A DNA stretch of 23,237 bases from contig DEKA01000042.1 in NCBI GenBank assembly GCA_002353635.1, positions 3,032 through 26,268 of the forward strand. Direction: 5' to 3'. This stretch comes from Lachnospiraceae bacterium UBA2734 (lineage in GTDB: Bacteria; Bacillota; Clostridia; Lachnospirales; Lachnospiraceae). How positions within the stretch are numbered: position 1 is the first letter of the stretch; each line of letters begins with the position of its first letter. Positions 15,001-22,138 of this stretch are shown here, one piece after another. The notes beneath the pieces were generated by a model. The model was not told the origin of the DNA. It did not search any database and saw only the letters and a program-made list of their open reading frames with translations. Both the position numbers and the translations under genes were made by a program.

Positions 15001-18000
15001 GTTTGAAAAGACAACGGGAAGTTTCGACTACAGCATCACGGACAAGAAGGAGAATGGCGATTCTTTCAATGAAGGTGATACACTGCAGATCGGATATTCT
15101 GGGAAGTGTCTGAAAGGGCTTTCTGAGAAGGAACCGAAACGATGGTCCAATAAAACAGAGGGTAACGATAACTATTTTTATCTCCGCTATGGCGAGAAGA
15201 AATGCTGGTGGCTGGTTACAGAAGCTAAAGGCTACCAGAAGTACAATGTTCAGAATCTGGATGACCAGGAGATTGTCATCTGTCCCGGCGTGAGATTGAA
15301 GGGGTACGGCGTCAATACCAGTGTAGATACAATTAAGCATCCTGTGATCAATCTCTGGATGACGACGGAGCAGAAATCGGATGTGAAGGGGCAGGATGTG
15401 CCCACCAGCATGATCTCCGGGAAGATGACGCTGACAAAGCATATGGCCGGCTGGAAGTTTGTTTACTCTGTCTATGATACAGAGACGAAGAAGGAGAGAG
15501 AAGACAAATATAATGTGCCGGATAATCTTACGGGCGATTATCAGCTGACCCGTGAGGTGCTGGGCCTTGGAGAGCATGAATACTTCACTTCTCTGAAGGC
15601 TGAATATGATGGAAATTATACGGTAGAGCCGGATGAAAAGAATAAATATCTGGACGAATGCAATGATCCAAAGGGTAAATATGATATTTCTTATCTGATC
15701 AAGGATATCTACTGCATCAAGAAGTCGCACGGCCTGAAGAATGGAGAAAGAGTATCTACTATTCCTTATGATCTTAGCTTCGGTCCCGGCCCGAAGATCA
15801 GATTCTATGCGAACCTTTCTCACGACGGCGACTGCGACAGAAATCACAGCAGTAAGCCCGAGACTGGACACGATTACGGAATATGGTCGGATCCGTCCTA
15901 TATGGTTTTTGCAGATTATCATTATACAATCGGTGAGGGAGAGTTCAGTGTGCCGGAAGCCACGAAGTCCCTCATGCAGGATTCCACGGGAGAGTTTACA
16001 CTTGATCTGCCGCTCTCTCTCAGAGCTTCCGGTTATCATGGCTATGCCCTTCTGAAGGGGGACAGCAAGGACAAAATCCCCGATGGGTATGATCCGGCAT
16101 TCACACCGCTGGATGTTCCGGAGACTCTCTATGTGGAACTGACAGATGATCAGTTCGATGTGGATTACAGCAATGAGGCCTTCCAGAAATCCCTTGCTGA
16201 GCATGGAATGACGAAGGATGATGTCAGTATCGTCACGGTTTCCGGAAAGAAATTTTTGAAAATGACGACGGGCAGCAGGATCCGAAAGGTCTCCAAGGTC
16301 TATACGCAGGGTACTGTCACCAACGACAACCAGTTCACGATTGCGCTGAAGGCGTGGGAAGGGGCAAAGCCCGGCGACCATCATCCGTTCGGCGAGGTTT
16401 ATTACGACATTTCGGATCTCCTTACCAAATATAAGGAGGCCGGTGACAGCAATGGGTATACAACAGAAGAGTTCACCAATGCTGTGGCCGATGCTCTGGG
16501 ACTGAAGCAGGATCATGATACAGTCACTAATCGTCTGTTCAAGGCGGACATGTCCGGCGTCACTGTCAACGTGACGAGAAGCACAACGACAAAGGTAGAG
16601 GAACATCCAGGCCTCAACGATCAGATTCTGGAGGGTAATTCTCTGGATTTCTGGCCGGACGAGTCCGAGCAGGTGTGCGGATCCACGACGGTAAAGGCGC
16701 CGAAGGACGAACTTTACAATTACACGACCATTACAATGCTGCCGAGAAAGGGAAGTACGTTATCCCACAAGGCCATTGTAGATGGACACACAAAGACAGC
16801 CGAGGTGACGAACGACTACAGCATTTACCTCACTGGTCCTGTGAAGACGAAGAGGCAGAATCTGTCGGATAATGCGACAGTGACCTATTCGTATTCTAAG
16901 GACGGCGTAAATTACGTTTCTGCTGAGCAGATCAATGCACAGGGCGGCGGCGCTGTAGGCGCATCGGTAAAGAATGCAGTCAGACATGTGGCTGCCTTCG
17001 TCCATGCGGCGCCTGCCATGACAAAGAAGACAGACGATGCAAATGCAGCGAAGTGGGCACAGTATCGCTACATTAAGACGGTTATTTCCGTTGCCAATAT
17101 GGGCGATACAATCGAGACAATTTATCCGCTCTCCTCAGATAAGAAGACATCGCTTGGCGAACAGCACGCTTATGTTGGCGGCACCTGGGAATACACGGAT
17201 GAGGAGAACAATGCCCATAAGATTGTAGACGGCATTATGCAGGACGGTGATTACTGCCAGCATGACTATACGATTGACGGTGTGACCTGGCGGGATGACA
17301 ACGAAAACGGAATCAAGGACAATGGCGAGCAGCCGGCTAAGGATGCGGCACTGCAGGTGCTCAGTCCCGACCAGAATGTAAAAATCGACAATTATGGGGA
17401 TTCCAATGATAAGGAGCTGGCAGCAGATGCAGTCATTGATCAGGTATCTGTCGACGAAAATGGTTCCTTTACTGGCAAGACATATCTGGAGGATGCTGAC
17501 CAGTCTGTTGTGGTTGATCTGTCCAAGGCAGCAGAGCAGTACGCAGCAACAAAGAAGACAGACAAAGATTTGCAGGAGGATGGCACAGACTCTGACCTCG
17601 AGAGAACTTCGATGAGGGCGGCTCTGCCTGCGCCCGCACATCAGGGAATTCATAACTTTGGCGCCGGACTCATTGCCCTGCCCAAGGTTACGGCAAATGA
17701 TGTGAAGGTCAACGTTGAAAATGGAAGTGACAATATCATGGCGTCAGCAGTCAATTACAATGCATCGCTGCCCAGGCCTAACCATCCTTCCGTACAGTAT
17801 AAAGAGCCGGATGATTTGCTCGTCAGCCTGGACGGGAATGGAAATGTATCTTCTCTGAAGAAGGGAACCGGTGTCCAGACTCTGTCAAAGTGTGTATATG
17901 CATCGGATACGCTTGCAGGAACAAAAGATGCCGTAGATGCAGATACCGTTTATACAAAGGATCTGAAGGCTATTGTATTTGCAACAGTCTCCTATGATGC

Positions 18001-18658
18001 GAACGGAGGAAAGCTTGGCAGCGGCGCAATGCCGACGGATGACGGAGAATATTATCCGAGCGATGACGCAGCTACAGATCTGGTGAACGTGCAGAATGCT
18101 GATCTTTCAGCAGCCAGGGACGGATATAAATTCTATGGCTGGAGTGAGAACAAGAATGCTTCCTATAAGGATGCAGACAGTCTGATCGCTCCCGGGACGG
18201 CTCTTCATACGGGAAGCAGAACGAGCAACATCGTTCTCTATGCCGTATACGGGCCGGATAAGACATCGGAGGATGTACCTTCTGACACACCTTCCAATGA
18301 TTCGACTGTCACTCCCGCACCGACAGATACACCTTCAGGCACACATCACCATCATCACGGTGGAAGCGGACAGTCCGGTACTGCGGCATCAGCGACCGGG
18401 ATGGCCGGCAGTGCTGCGCAACAGGTACAGACAACTGTGCCGCAGGCAGTGGCGTCAGCAGACAGGCCGGTAACTGGTGATCAGAATACAGCAGCCCTTG
18501 CTGCATCAAGAACTCAGAACGATGCTGCCGGAAGTAAAAACGGTGTACGGACAGGAGATGACATGAATATGTATCTGTGGGGCGGTTTTAGTGCTGCAGC
18601 TGCAGTTCTCCTTGCTGTATGGGCAGTACGCAGAAGGAGCCGGAGTAGCAGCAGGTAA
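12008..18658 (+). CDS. Giant secreted, probably wall- or membrane-anchored surface protein (2216 aa)
   Basis: This is a secreted multi-domain protein, probably an adhesin or structural surface protein; its exact role is unknown. ATG 12008 follows AGGAGAAGG. The signal peptide covers about residues 1-36 (ending TVFA). A Ser/Asp/Glu-rich stalk reaches to about 235 and includes two 17-residue repeats of AASEEDSSSD(A/V)ASESGN. Residues about 236-1750 form a large region I cannot assign. An SdrD-B-like segment begins about 1757 with DGVTWRDDNENGIKDNGEQP, whose acidic loop is typical of calcium-binding Sdr repeats. An InlB-type repeat spans about 1994-2081 (VSYDANGGKL, GYKFYGWSENKNAS, IVLYAVYG). 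A Pro/Thr linker, a natural His5 run (2113-2117) and a C-terminal tail follow: VRTGDD near 2180, a hydrophobic helix and RRRSRSSSR. The tail looks like a degenerate sorting signal without LPXTG. Confidence 0.88.
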   Translation: MRKNKLLCKVLALTLSASFALSSASPSLAMTVFAEDNTEQASAEESIPEPAASEEDSSSDAASESGNAASEEDSSSDVASESGNETSSAAEDKNDENSADSASSADSAASDHSASSASDGSSSDNESTDRSNTGVSERGDQDKNGAHDNFFEGADDGSSDADQDKTEPEKDADADTANGAKANSFEDDSTEALTKDTDASTEVSKEASTKDDAAADDSRQDTDINLEENKDGVDVKAVCSAGTFSEDTDVSELQLHVDKLSLDQDKKLAIEESIQEEENDNSLTVNNAYGADIYFTAGNSDDHVQPEKGQSVKVSIKFEDENIQEGNYTYFILHDDDELDVIDSDFEDGWHVFEASSFSDYYAAEVKSAAYTDRDVEKLKGEIDSFEFTADDLEDSNDKDSAFMRDKELFNTKHEIIYARGSGEEDAWSEYQHFAHALSKDDLSKFEEEVGKDKIQKLTALHYLFTADELPITSGTFDKDEVSDGEKLYSIKDDTRQHFGVTVSDAYFGSGDLTLTAKLTDHSLGLAFAGNLADDLNAQKGLSGAQISDNDKTVQFKLSGQLKEQVLTSLGTVYVPITDAQAENVFQNGYKSAQVIFTLKNADGYIIARNDDYLLKPASYTDISKIKIRHNETNSTTWENDKDHNTNGEWTIYADSFLDNDVWGDAYERYNLDQKDAMRVYLPIAGHDKTPLFKVNEIRIYAPKSADGTNPFRLAGISNRACYDGWPALQGPNFTDLNDGKTDFYFGSYFTSEDNYAIHNDKDGKGDYYLFVPAKGKTIYNNSIEKPSSDGTVNGYKMFWGYLNWKVKFGKYKTNDVNITTLEGNTDFTASNAVVSVTTDSKEELSESSDTTGMKFHTADAKLVDNFQYIPNEKYNKNGKEEKCAEFIPGAQYFNQVLMTLYNPYKNNGETSTDGSNEETYTFPYEIQPTAWHFQMGAYSSLEDNALDVTIQKADGQEIPVTYPAVSPGQSISFKQALEDAGEGARVSSVTVHWKSVRFEKTTGSFDYSITDKKENGDSFNEGDTLQIGYSGKCLKGLSEKEPKRWSNKTEGNDNYFYLRYGEKKCWWLVTEAKGYQKYNVQNLDDQEIVICPGVRLKGYGVNTSVDTIKHPVINLWMTTEQKSDVKGQDVPTSMISGKMTLTKHMAGWKFVYSVYDTETKKEREDKYNVPDNLTGDYQLTREVLGLGEHEYFTSLKAEYDGNYTVEPDEKNKYLDECNDPKGKYDISYLIKDIYCIKKSHGLKNGERVSTIPYDLSFGPGPKIRFYANLSHDGDCDRNHSSKPETGHDYGIWSDPSYMVFADYHYTIGEGEFSVPEATKSLMQDSTGEFTLDLPLSLRASGYHGYALLKGDSKDKIPDGYDPAFTPLDVPETLYVELTDDQFDVDYSNEAFQKSLAEHGMTKDDVSIVTVSGKKFLKMTTGSRIRKVSKVYTQGTVTNDNQFTIALKAWEGAKPGDHHPFGEVYYDISDLLTKYKEAGDSNGYTTEEFTNAVADALGLKQDHDTVTNRLFKADMSGVTVNVTRSTTTKVEEHPGLNDQILEGNSLDFWPDESEQVCGSTTVKAPKDELYNYTTITMLPRKGSTLSHKAIVDGHTKTAEVTNDYSIYLTGPVKTKRQNLSDNATVTYSYSKDGVNYVSAEQINAQGGGAVGASVKNAVRHVAAFVHAAPAMTKKTDDANAAKWAQYRYIKTVISVANMGDTIETIYPLSSDKKTSLGEQHAYVGGTWEYTDEENNAHKIVDGIMQDGDYCQHDYTIDGVTWRDDNENGIKDNGEQPAKDAALQVLSPDQNVKIDNYGDSNDKELAADAVIDQVSVDENGSFTGKTYLEDADQSVVVDLSKAAEQYAATKKTDKDLQEDGTDSDLERTSMRAALPAPAHQGIHNFGAGLIALPKVTANDVKVNVENGSDNIMASAVNYNASLPRPNHPSVQYKEPDDLLVSLDGNGNVSSLKKGTGVQTLSKCVYASDTLAGTKDAVDADTVYTKDLKAIVFATVSYDANGGKLGSGAMPTDDGEYYPSDDAATDLVNVQNADLSAARDGYKFYGWSENKNASYKDADSLIAPGTALHTGSRTSNIVLYAVYGPDKTSEDVPSDTPSNDSTVTPAPTDTPSGTHHHHHGGSGQSGTAASATGMAGSAAQQVQTTVPQAVASADRPVTGDQNTAALAASRTQNDAAGSKNGVRTGDDMNMYLWGGFSAAAAVLLAVWAVRRRSRSSSR
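12158..12259 (+). repeat. 51-bp tandem duplication in the surface-protein stalk
   Basis: Two adjacent 51-base units (12158-12208 and 12209-12259) differ at a single position (C versus T, giving Ala or Val). Each encodes 17 acidic/Ser residues in frame. Near-identity at the DNA level indicates a recent duplication, so copy number may vary between strains. Confidence 0.95.
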
Positions 18659-18747
18659 TTCTTTCAAATCACCCAACAGTAATATGTAGTTATAAGATGA
18701 TGGCAGTCTTGTGGCGTAAAACCGCAGGACGAATAAAACATTCGCTG

Positions 18748-18783
18748 AAAAGGAGGACAGTGATTTCACTGTCCTCCTTTTTT
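18748..18783 (+). terminator. Strong terminator after the giant surface gene
   Basis: A perfect stem GGAGGACAGTG (18752-18762) / CACTGTCCTCC (18767-18777) with loop ATTT is preceded by AAAA and followed by TTTTTT, which also makes it suitable as a bidirectional terminator. It lies about 90 bases after the stop; the bases between (18659-18747) show no other feature. Confidence 0.93.
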
Positions 18784-18788
18784 ATATG

Positions 18789-18957
18789 TGTTCAGCACCC
18801 AGTCTCGAATTGTTCCTGAATACGTCACAATTCGAGATGAGGGGCGGCCAGAGACGCTCCGCATCTTGGCCGCCCCTCAAAAAGCCGGAATTTCCGTCTG
18901 GCAAGCAAGCTTCCCATCCGGACTTTCCGGCTTTTTGGGGACGCTGAACAATTACAA
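18789..18957. repeat. Cloverleaf-like palindromic element upstream of mgtE
   Basis: The outer arms TGTTCAGC (18789-18796) and GCTGAACA (18943-18950) enclose three hairpins. The first is CTCGAATTGT/ACAATTCGAG (18804-18813, 18827-18836). The second is GAGGGGCGGCCA/TGGCCGCCCCTC (18839-18850, 18867-18878). The third is AAAAAGCCGGAA/TTCCGGCTTTTT (18879-18890, 18925-18936), which is terminator-like. The right end continues AATTACAAA. The reverse complement of this right end (TTTGTAATTGTTCAGC) recurs exactly at 20551-20566, so the ends behave as a repeated terminal inverted repeat. It contains no open reading frame of note. It could be a MITE-like element or a structured leader RNA for mgtE. Confidence 0.7.
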
Positions 18958-19064
18958 ATTTTACATTCTGATTTTTCAGTAAATGCGTTGTTTTTCAAGT
19001 TTGATCGTGTTAATGTGAACGTTGGCCCTTTAGTTTTGCACACGGAAAAGAAAGGAGGCGGCCC

Positions 19065-20483
19065 ATGGCGGAAGAGAAGAATATAAGTGTTGATAACAAG
19101 AAAGAAGAGCCGGAATTTTCCAAAGAAATCCTGGCCCTCATCCGCAGCAACAAGTCACCGAAGGTACTGGCAGATGAATTGCAGGACTACCACGCGAACG
19201 ATCTCGCGACAGTCCTGCCTGTACTCAGTCCTAAGGAACGAAGTATGGTCTACCGTCTCCTCGGTACAGATGACCTCGCAGAGGTCATGGAGTACGCGGA
19301 CGAGGATGCGGCGGCCTATCTCGATGAAATGGATCCCAGAAAGGCAGCAGATGTCCTCTCCCACATGGAGACGGATCAGGCCGTCGATCTTCTGAAAACA
19401 ACGACCTCCCCGAAGAAGCAGGCCTGGATCGAGCTCATGGATCCCGAGACAAGAAAGACAATCCAGTCCCTCGCAACATACAGTGAGGATGTCATCGCGA
19501 GCCGCATGACGACGAACTACGTCACGCTGCAGAGCAATATGACGATTCAGGAGGCCATGAAGAGCCTCATTGATCAGGCGGCGGTGCACGATAATATCTC
19601 CGTCATCTACGTGCTCGACGACAAAGGCGTGTATTACGGCGCCGTTGATCTGAAAGAGCTGATCATTGCAAGGCGCGACACGAAGCTCGAGGATGTCATC
19701 ACCACCAATTATCCGTATGTCTATGCGGACGAGAAAATTGATGACTGTCTGGAAAAACTGAAGGAATATTCCGAGGAATCCATTCCTGTCCTGTCGGATT
19801 CGAATGAGATCCTGGGCGTCATCACCGCACAGGACGTCACCGAGGTTGTCGATGACGAAATGGGCGAGGATTACGCAAAACTCGGCGGTCTGTCCGCGGA
19901 AGAGGATCTGAATGAACCAGTGAAGCAGAGTGTGAGAAAGAGACTCCCCTGGCTGATTCTGCTCCTGTTCCTGGGCATGCTGGTATCGAGCGTTGTAGGC
20001 ATGTTTGAGACAATTGTCGCGCAGCTGACCATCCTCATGAGCTTCCAGTCCATGATTCTGGATATGGCCGGCAACGTCGGCACACAGTCCCTCGCCGTGA
20101 CCATCCGTGTACTGATGGATGAAAAGCTCACGGTCCACGATAAGGTTCACCTCATCCTCAAGGAGATGACAGTCGGCGGTATGAACGGTCTTCTTCTGGC
20201 GGTGCTCGCCTTCGTCGCGATCGGCGTGTACTGCCTTGTATTCAAACATCAGCCGGTCGGCGCATCGTTTGCAATCTCTGGATGCATCGGCCTGTCGCTG
20301 ATCGTTGCCATGGTGATCTCGAGCTTTGTCGGCACAGCAGTTCCCATGTTCTTCAAGAAGGTGGGCGTCGACCCTGCAGCGGCCTCCGGTCCCCTCATCA
20401 CGACCGTGACCGATATGATCGGTGTCGTTTCCTATTACGGACTGGCTTCGATCGTTCTGATCGGGATCCTGCATCTGGCGTGA
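19065..20483 (+). CDS. mgtE: MgtE family magnesium transporter/channel
   Basis: This homodimeric magnesium channel in the cytoplasmic membrane (472 residues, normal length) is gated by cytoplasmic magnesium. The order is an N-terminal helical domain (about residues 20-140, with MDPRKAADVLSHM), two CBS domains (about 145-265, from SRMTTNYVTLQSNM to GVITAQDVTEVVDD), a connecting helix, and five membrane helices from about 285. Pore motifs are present: MAGNVGTQSLAVTIR, and DPAAASGPLITTVTDMIG, which carries the conserved pore aspartate. The start ATG is set by a perfect AAAGGAGG 6 bases upstream. The gene is monocistronic, with a terminator just downstream. I see no M-box magnesium riboswitch upstream, only the palindromic element. 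Confidence 0.96.
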   Translation: MAEEKNISVDNKKEEPEFSKEILALIRSNKSPKVLADELQDYHANDLATVLPVLSPKERSMVYRLLGTDDLAEVMEYADEDAAAYLDEMDPRKAADVLSHMETDQAVDLLKTTTSPKKQAWIELMDPETRKTIQSLATYSEDVIASRMTTNYVTLQSNMTIQEAMKSLIDQAAVHDNISVIYVLDDKGVYYGAVDLKELIIARRDTKLEDVITTNYPYVYADEKIDDCLEKLKEYSEESIPVLSDSNEILGVITAQDVTEVVDDEMGEDYAKLGGLSAEEDLNEPVKQSVRKRLPWLILLLFLGMLVSSVVGMFETIVAQLTILMSFQSMILDMAGNVGTQSLAVTIRVLMDEKLTVHDKVHLILKEMTVGGMNGLLLAVLAFVAIGVYCLVFKHQPVGASFAISGCIGLSLIVAMVISSFVGTAVPMFFKKVGVDPAAASGPLITTVTDMIGVVSYYGLASIVLIGILHLA

Positions 20484-20510
20484 AGCGCCTTATAATTGAC
20501 AGTATTATCT

Positions 20511-20553
20511 GATCTGCCGGTGCCTGAACATATCGGACGCCGGCAGATTCTTT
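20511..20553 (+). terminator. Terminator after mgtE
   Basis: The stem ATCTGCCGG (20512-20520) / CCGGCAGAT (20540-20548) has a 19-base loop and is followed by TCTTT. The stem is perfect; the T-tract is modest. Confidence 0.7.
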
Positions 20554-20580
20554 GTAATTGTTCAGCACCCTCTCGAAGAA
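20551..20580. repeat. Partial second copy of the palindromic element end
   Basis: TTTGTAATTGTTCAGC (20551-20566) is the exact reverse complement of 18942-18957. The continuation TGTTCAGCACCC (20559-20570) equals the left end at 18789-18800, followed by similar CTCGAA bases. Only one end is present, so this is a truncated or solo end lying between mgtE and the second MATE gene. Confidence 0.6.
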
Positions 20581-20634
20581 TTGCGCCGTTTTTGGAGCAG
20601 TTCGGGATTCGGTGCCAAACGGATACGATTTCGA

Positions 20635-21993
20635 ATGAGTATGAAAAAAGTAGATTTTGACAACGGCCGCATTGTGCAGAACATCTGCCAGACGGCATTC
20701 CCAATGCTCGTCGCACAGGTCCTGAGTCTTTTGTACAACATTGTGGACCGGATCTATATAGGCCGAATTCCGGGGAGCGGGACGGAAGCACTCGGTGCGG
20801 TCGGTCTTTGTTTTCCCGTCATCATCCTGATCACGGGCTTCACGAACATGTTCGGCATGGGCGGATCGCCTCTCTTCGCGATGGAGCTCGGCAGAGGCAA
20901 TAAAAAGAAGGCGGCGGAGATTCTGAACACGGCGCTGCGCCTTCTTGTCCTGACGGCCATTATGATAATTGCAGCCGGCGAACTGTTTTGTACGCCTATG
21001 CTGAGACTCTTTGGCGCAACGGAGAATGAGCTTGTCTTCTCCGCGCCGTACCTTCGGATTTATCTGCTCGGTACAGTTTTCTCAATGGTCGGCACAGGCA
21101 TGAATCCCTACATCAACGCCATGGGATATTCCGCCATCGGCATGATGACAGTCACCGTCGGTGCAGGTGCAAATCTTGTTCTGGATCCGCTGTTCATCTT
21201 TGTGTTCGGCATGGGCGTACAGGGCGCGGCCATCGCCACGGTAATCTCGCAGGGCCTCGCTATGTGGTTTTCCCTGCACTTTTTCATGAGTGCCCGCAAT
21301 GAATACAGACTGCAGGCCGGCTGTGCACTGCCTTACGCGGGGGAGATCTCAAGCCTTGGCACAGCACCCTTCATCATGCAGGTGACCAACTCTCTCGTTT
21401 CGATCGCCTGCAACAGTGTCCTGATGCAGTTCGGCGGTTCCATGTATGTGTCTGTCATGACCATTGTGTCGTCCGTGCGGCAGATCCTTGATACACCTGT
21501 CATGGCCATCACGGAGGGCACATCGCCCATCATCAGCTACAACTACGGCGCAAAGCGCCCTGCCAACGTGAAAAAGGCTGTGTATGTCATGATGGCTCTG
21601 GCCCTGCCGTATACGTTTGTCATGTGGCTTTTGGTGCTCCTTATTCCCTCCGTTTTCATCGGCATCTTCAGTCAGGATGCAGCACTCGAGGCACCGGCGG
21701 TTCCGGCACTTCGGATCTATTTCGCGGCGTTCATCTTCCAGTCGCTCCAGTACAGCGGGCAGACGGTCTTCAAGGCGCTCAATAAAAAGAAGAGGGCGAT
21801 CTTCTTTAGTCTCTTCCGCAAAGTCATTCTCGTCGTGCCGCTCACCTATATGCTGCCTTATCTGTTCGGCATGGGGACGGACGGCGTCTTTACAGCAGAG
21901 CCCATCTCCAATGTAGTCGGGGGCCTCGCCTGCTTCGTCACGATGCTGCTCACGATCTGGCCGGAGCTGCGCAGGATGGAATCCTGCTCCTGA
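20635..21993 (+). CDS. MATE family efflux transporter (second copy)
   Basis: This is a membrane antiporter of the MATE family (452 residues), MepA-like by its first half: NICQTAFPMLVAQVLSLLYN, VDRIYIGRIPGSGTEALGAV and GFTNMFGMGGSPLFAMELGRG. The second half has TSPIISYNYGAKRPANVKKA. About 12 hydrophobic helices are visible. The predicted role is export of drugs or metabolites; the substrate is unknown. The frame is open from a TTG at 20581, but the family-like N-terminus starts at MSMKKVDFDNGRI, so ATG 20635 (or 20641) is chosen. No good Shine-Dalgarno sequence precedes either ATG; only a GGAT lies about 10 bases upstream of 20635, so translation may be weak. No hairpin terminator is seen afterwards. 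Confidence 0.92.
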   Translation: MSMKKVDFDNGRIVQNICQTAFPMLVAQVLSLLYNIVDRIYIGRIPGSGTEALGAVGLCFPVIILITGFTNMFGMGGSPLFAMELGRGNKKKAAEILNTALRLLVLTAIMIIAAGELFCTPMLRLFGATENELVFSAPYLRIYLLGTVFSMVGTGMNPYINAMGYSAIGMMTVTVGAGANLVLDPLFIFVFGMGVQGAAIATVISQGLAMWFSLHFFMSARNEYRLQAGCALPYAGEISSLGTAPFIMQVTNSLVSIACNSVLMQFGGSMYVSVMTIVSSVRQILDTPVMAITEGTSPIISYNYGAKRPANVKKAVYVMMALALPYTFVMWLLVLLIPSVFIGIFSQDAALEAPAVPALRIYFAAFIFQSLQYSGQTVFKALNKKKRAIFFSLFRKVILVVPLTYMLPYLFGMGTDGVFTAEPISNVVGGLACFVTMLLTIWPELRRMESCS

Positions 21994-22001
21994 ATTTCGC
22001 T

Positions 22002-22033
22002 TACTTCTGTCCTGTCCAAGAGTACTGGTATTA
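22002..22033 (-). repeat. Isolated inverted copy of the dispersed 4700-4940 repeat
   Basis: Read on the minus strand this is TAATACC, six bases, then CTTGGACAGGACAGAAGTA. It matches the core at 4712-4730 at 18 of 19 positions and shares the preceding TACC. It lies in the spacer between the second MATE gene and sstT, with no second arm nearby. Confidence 0.7.
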
Positions 22034-22138
22034 ATGACTTCTCCTTTTTAAAGTGCTATCATGTTTACGTAACATTAACATTTGTGCGCGATGTACGGAC
22101 AACGTATGCGCATATGTACGTGAGAGGGGAAGAAACAA

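Noticed and set aside
14918..16606. A 562-residue open frame on the minus strand inside the giant surface gene
   Set aside because: It is antisense to the surface protein, shows no recognisable domain and no ribosome site; long antisense frames arise by chance in this codon usage.
18951..19064. M-box magnesium riboswitch upstream of mgtE
   Set aside because: The conserved M-box core sequences are not present; the only structure is the palindromic element ending at 18957.
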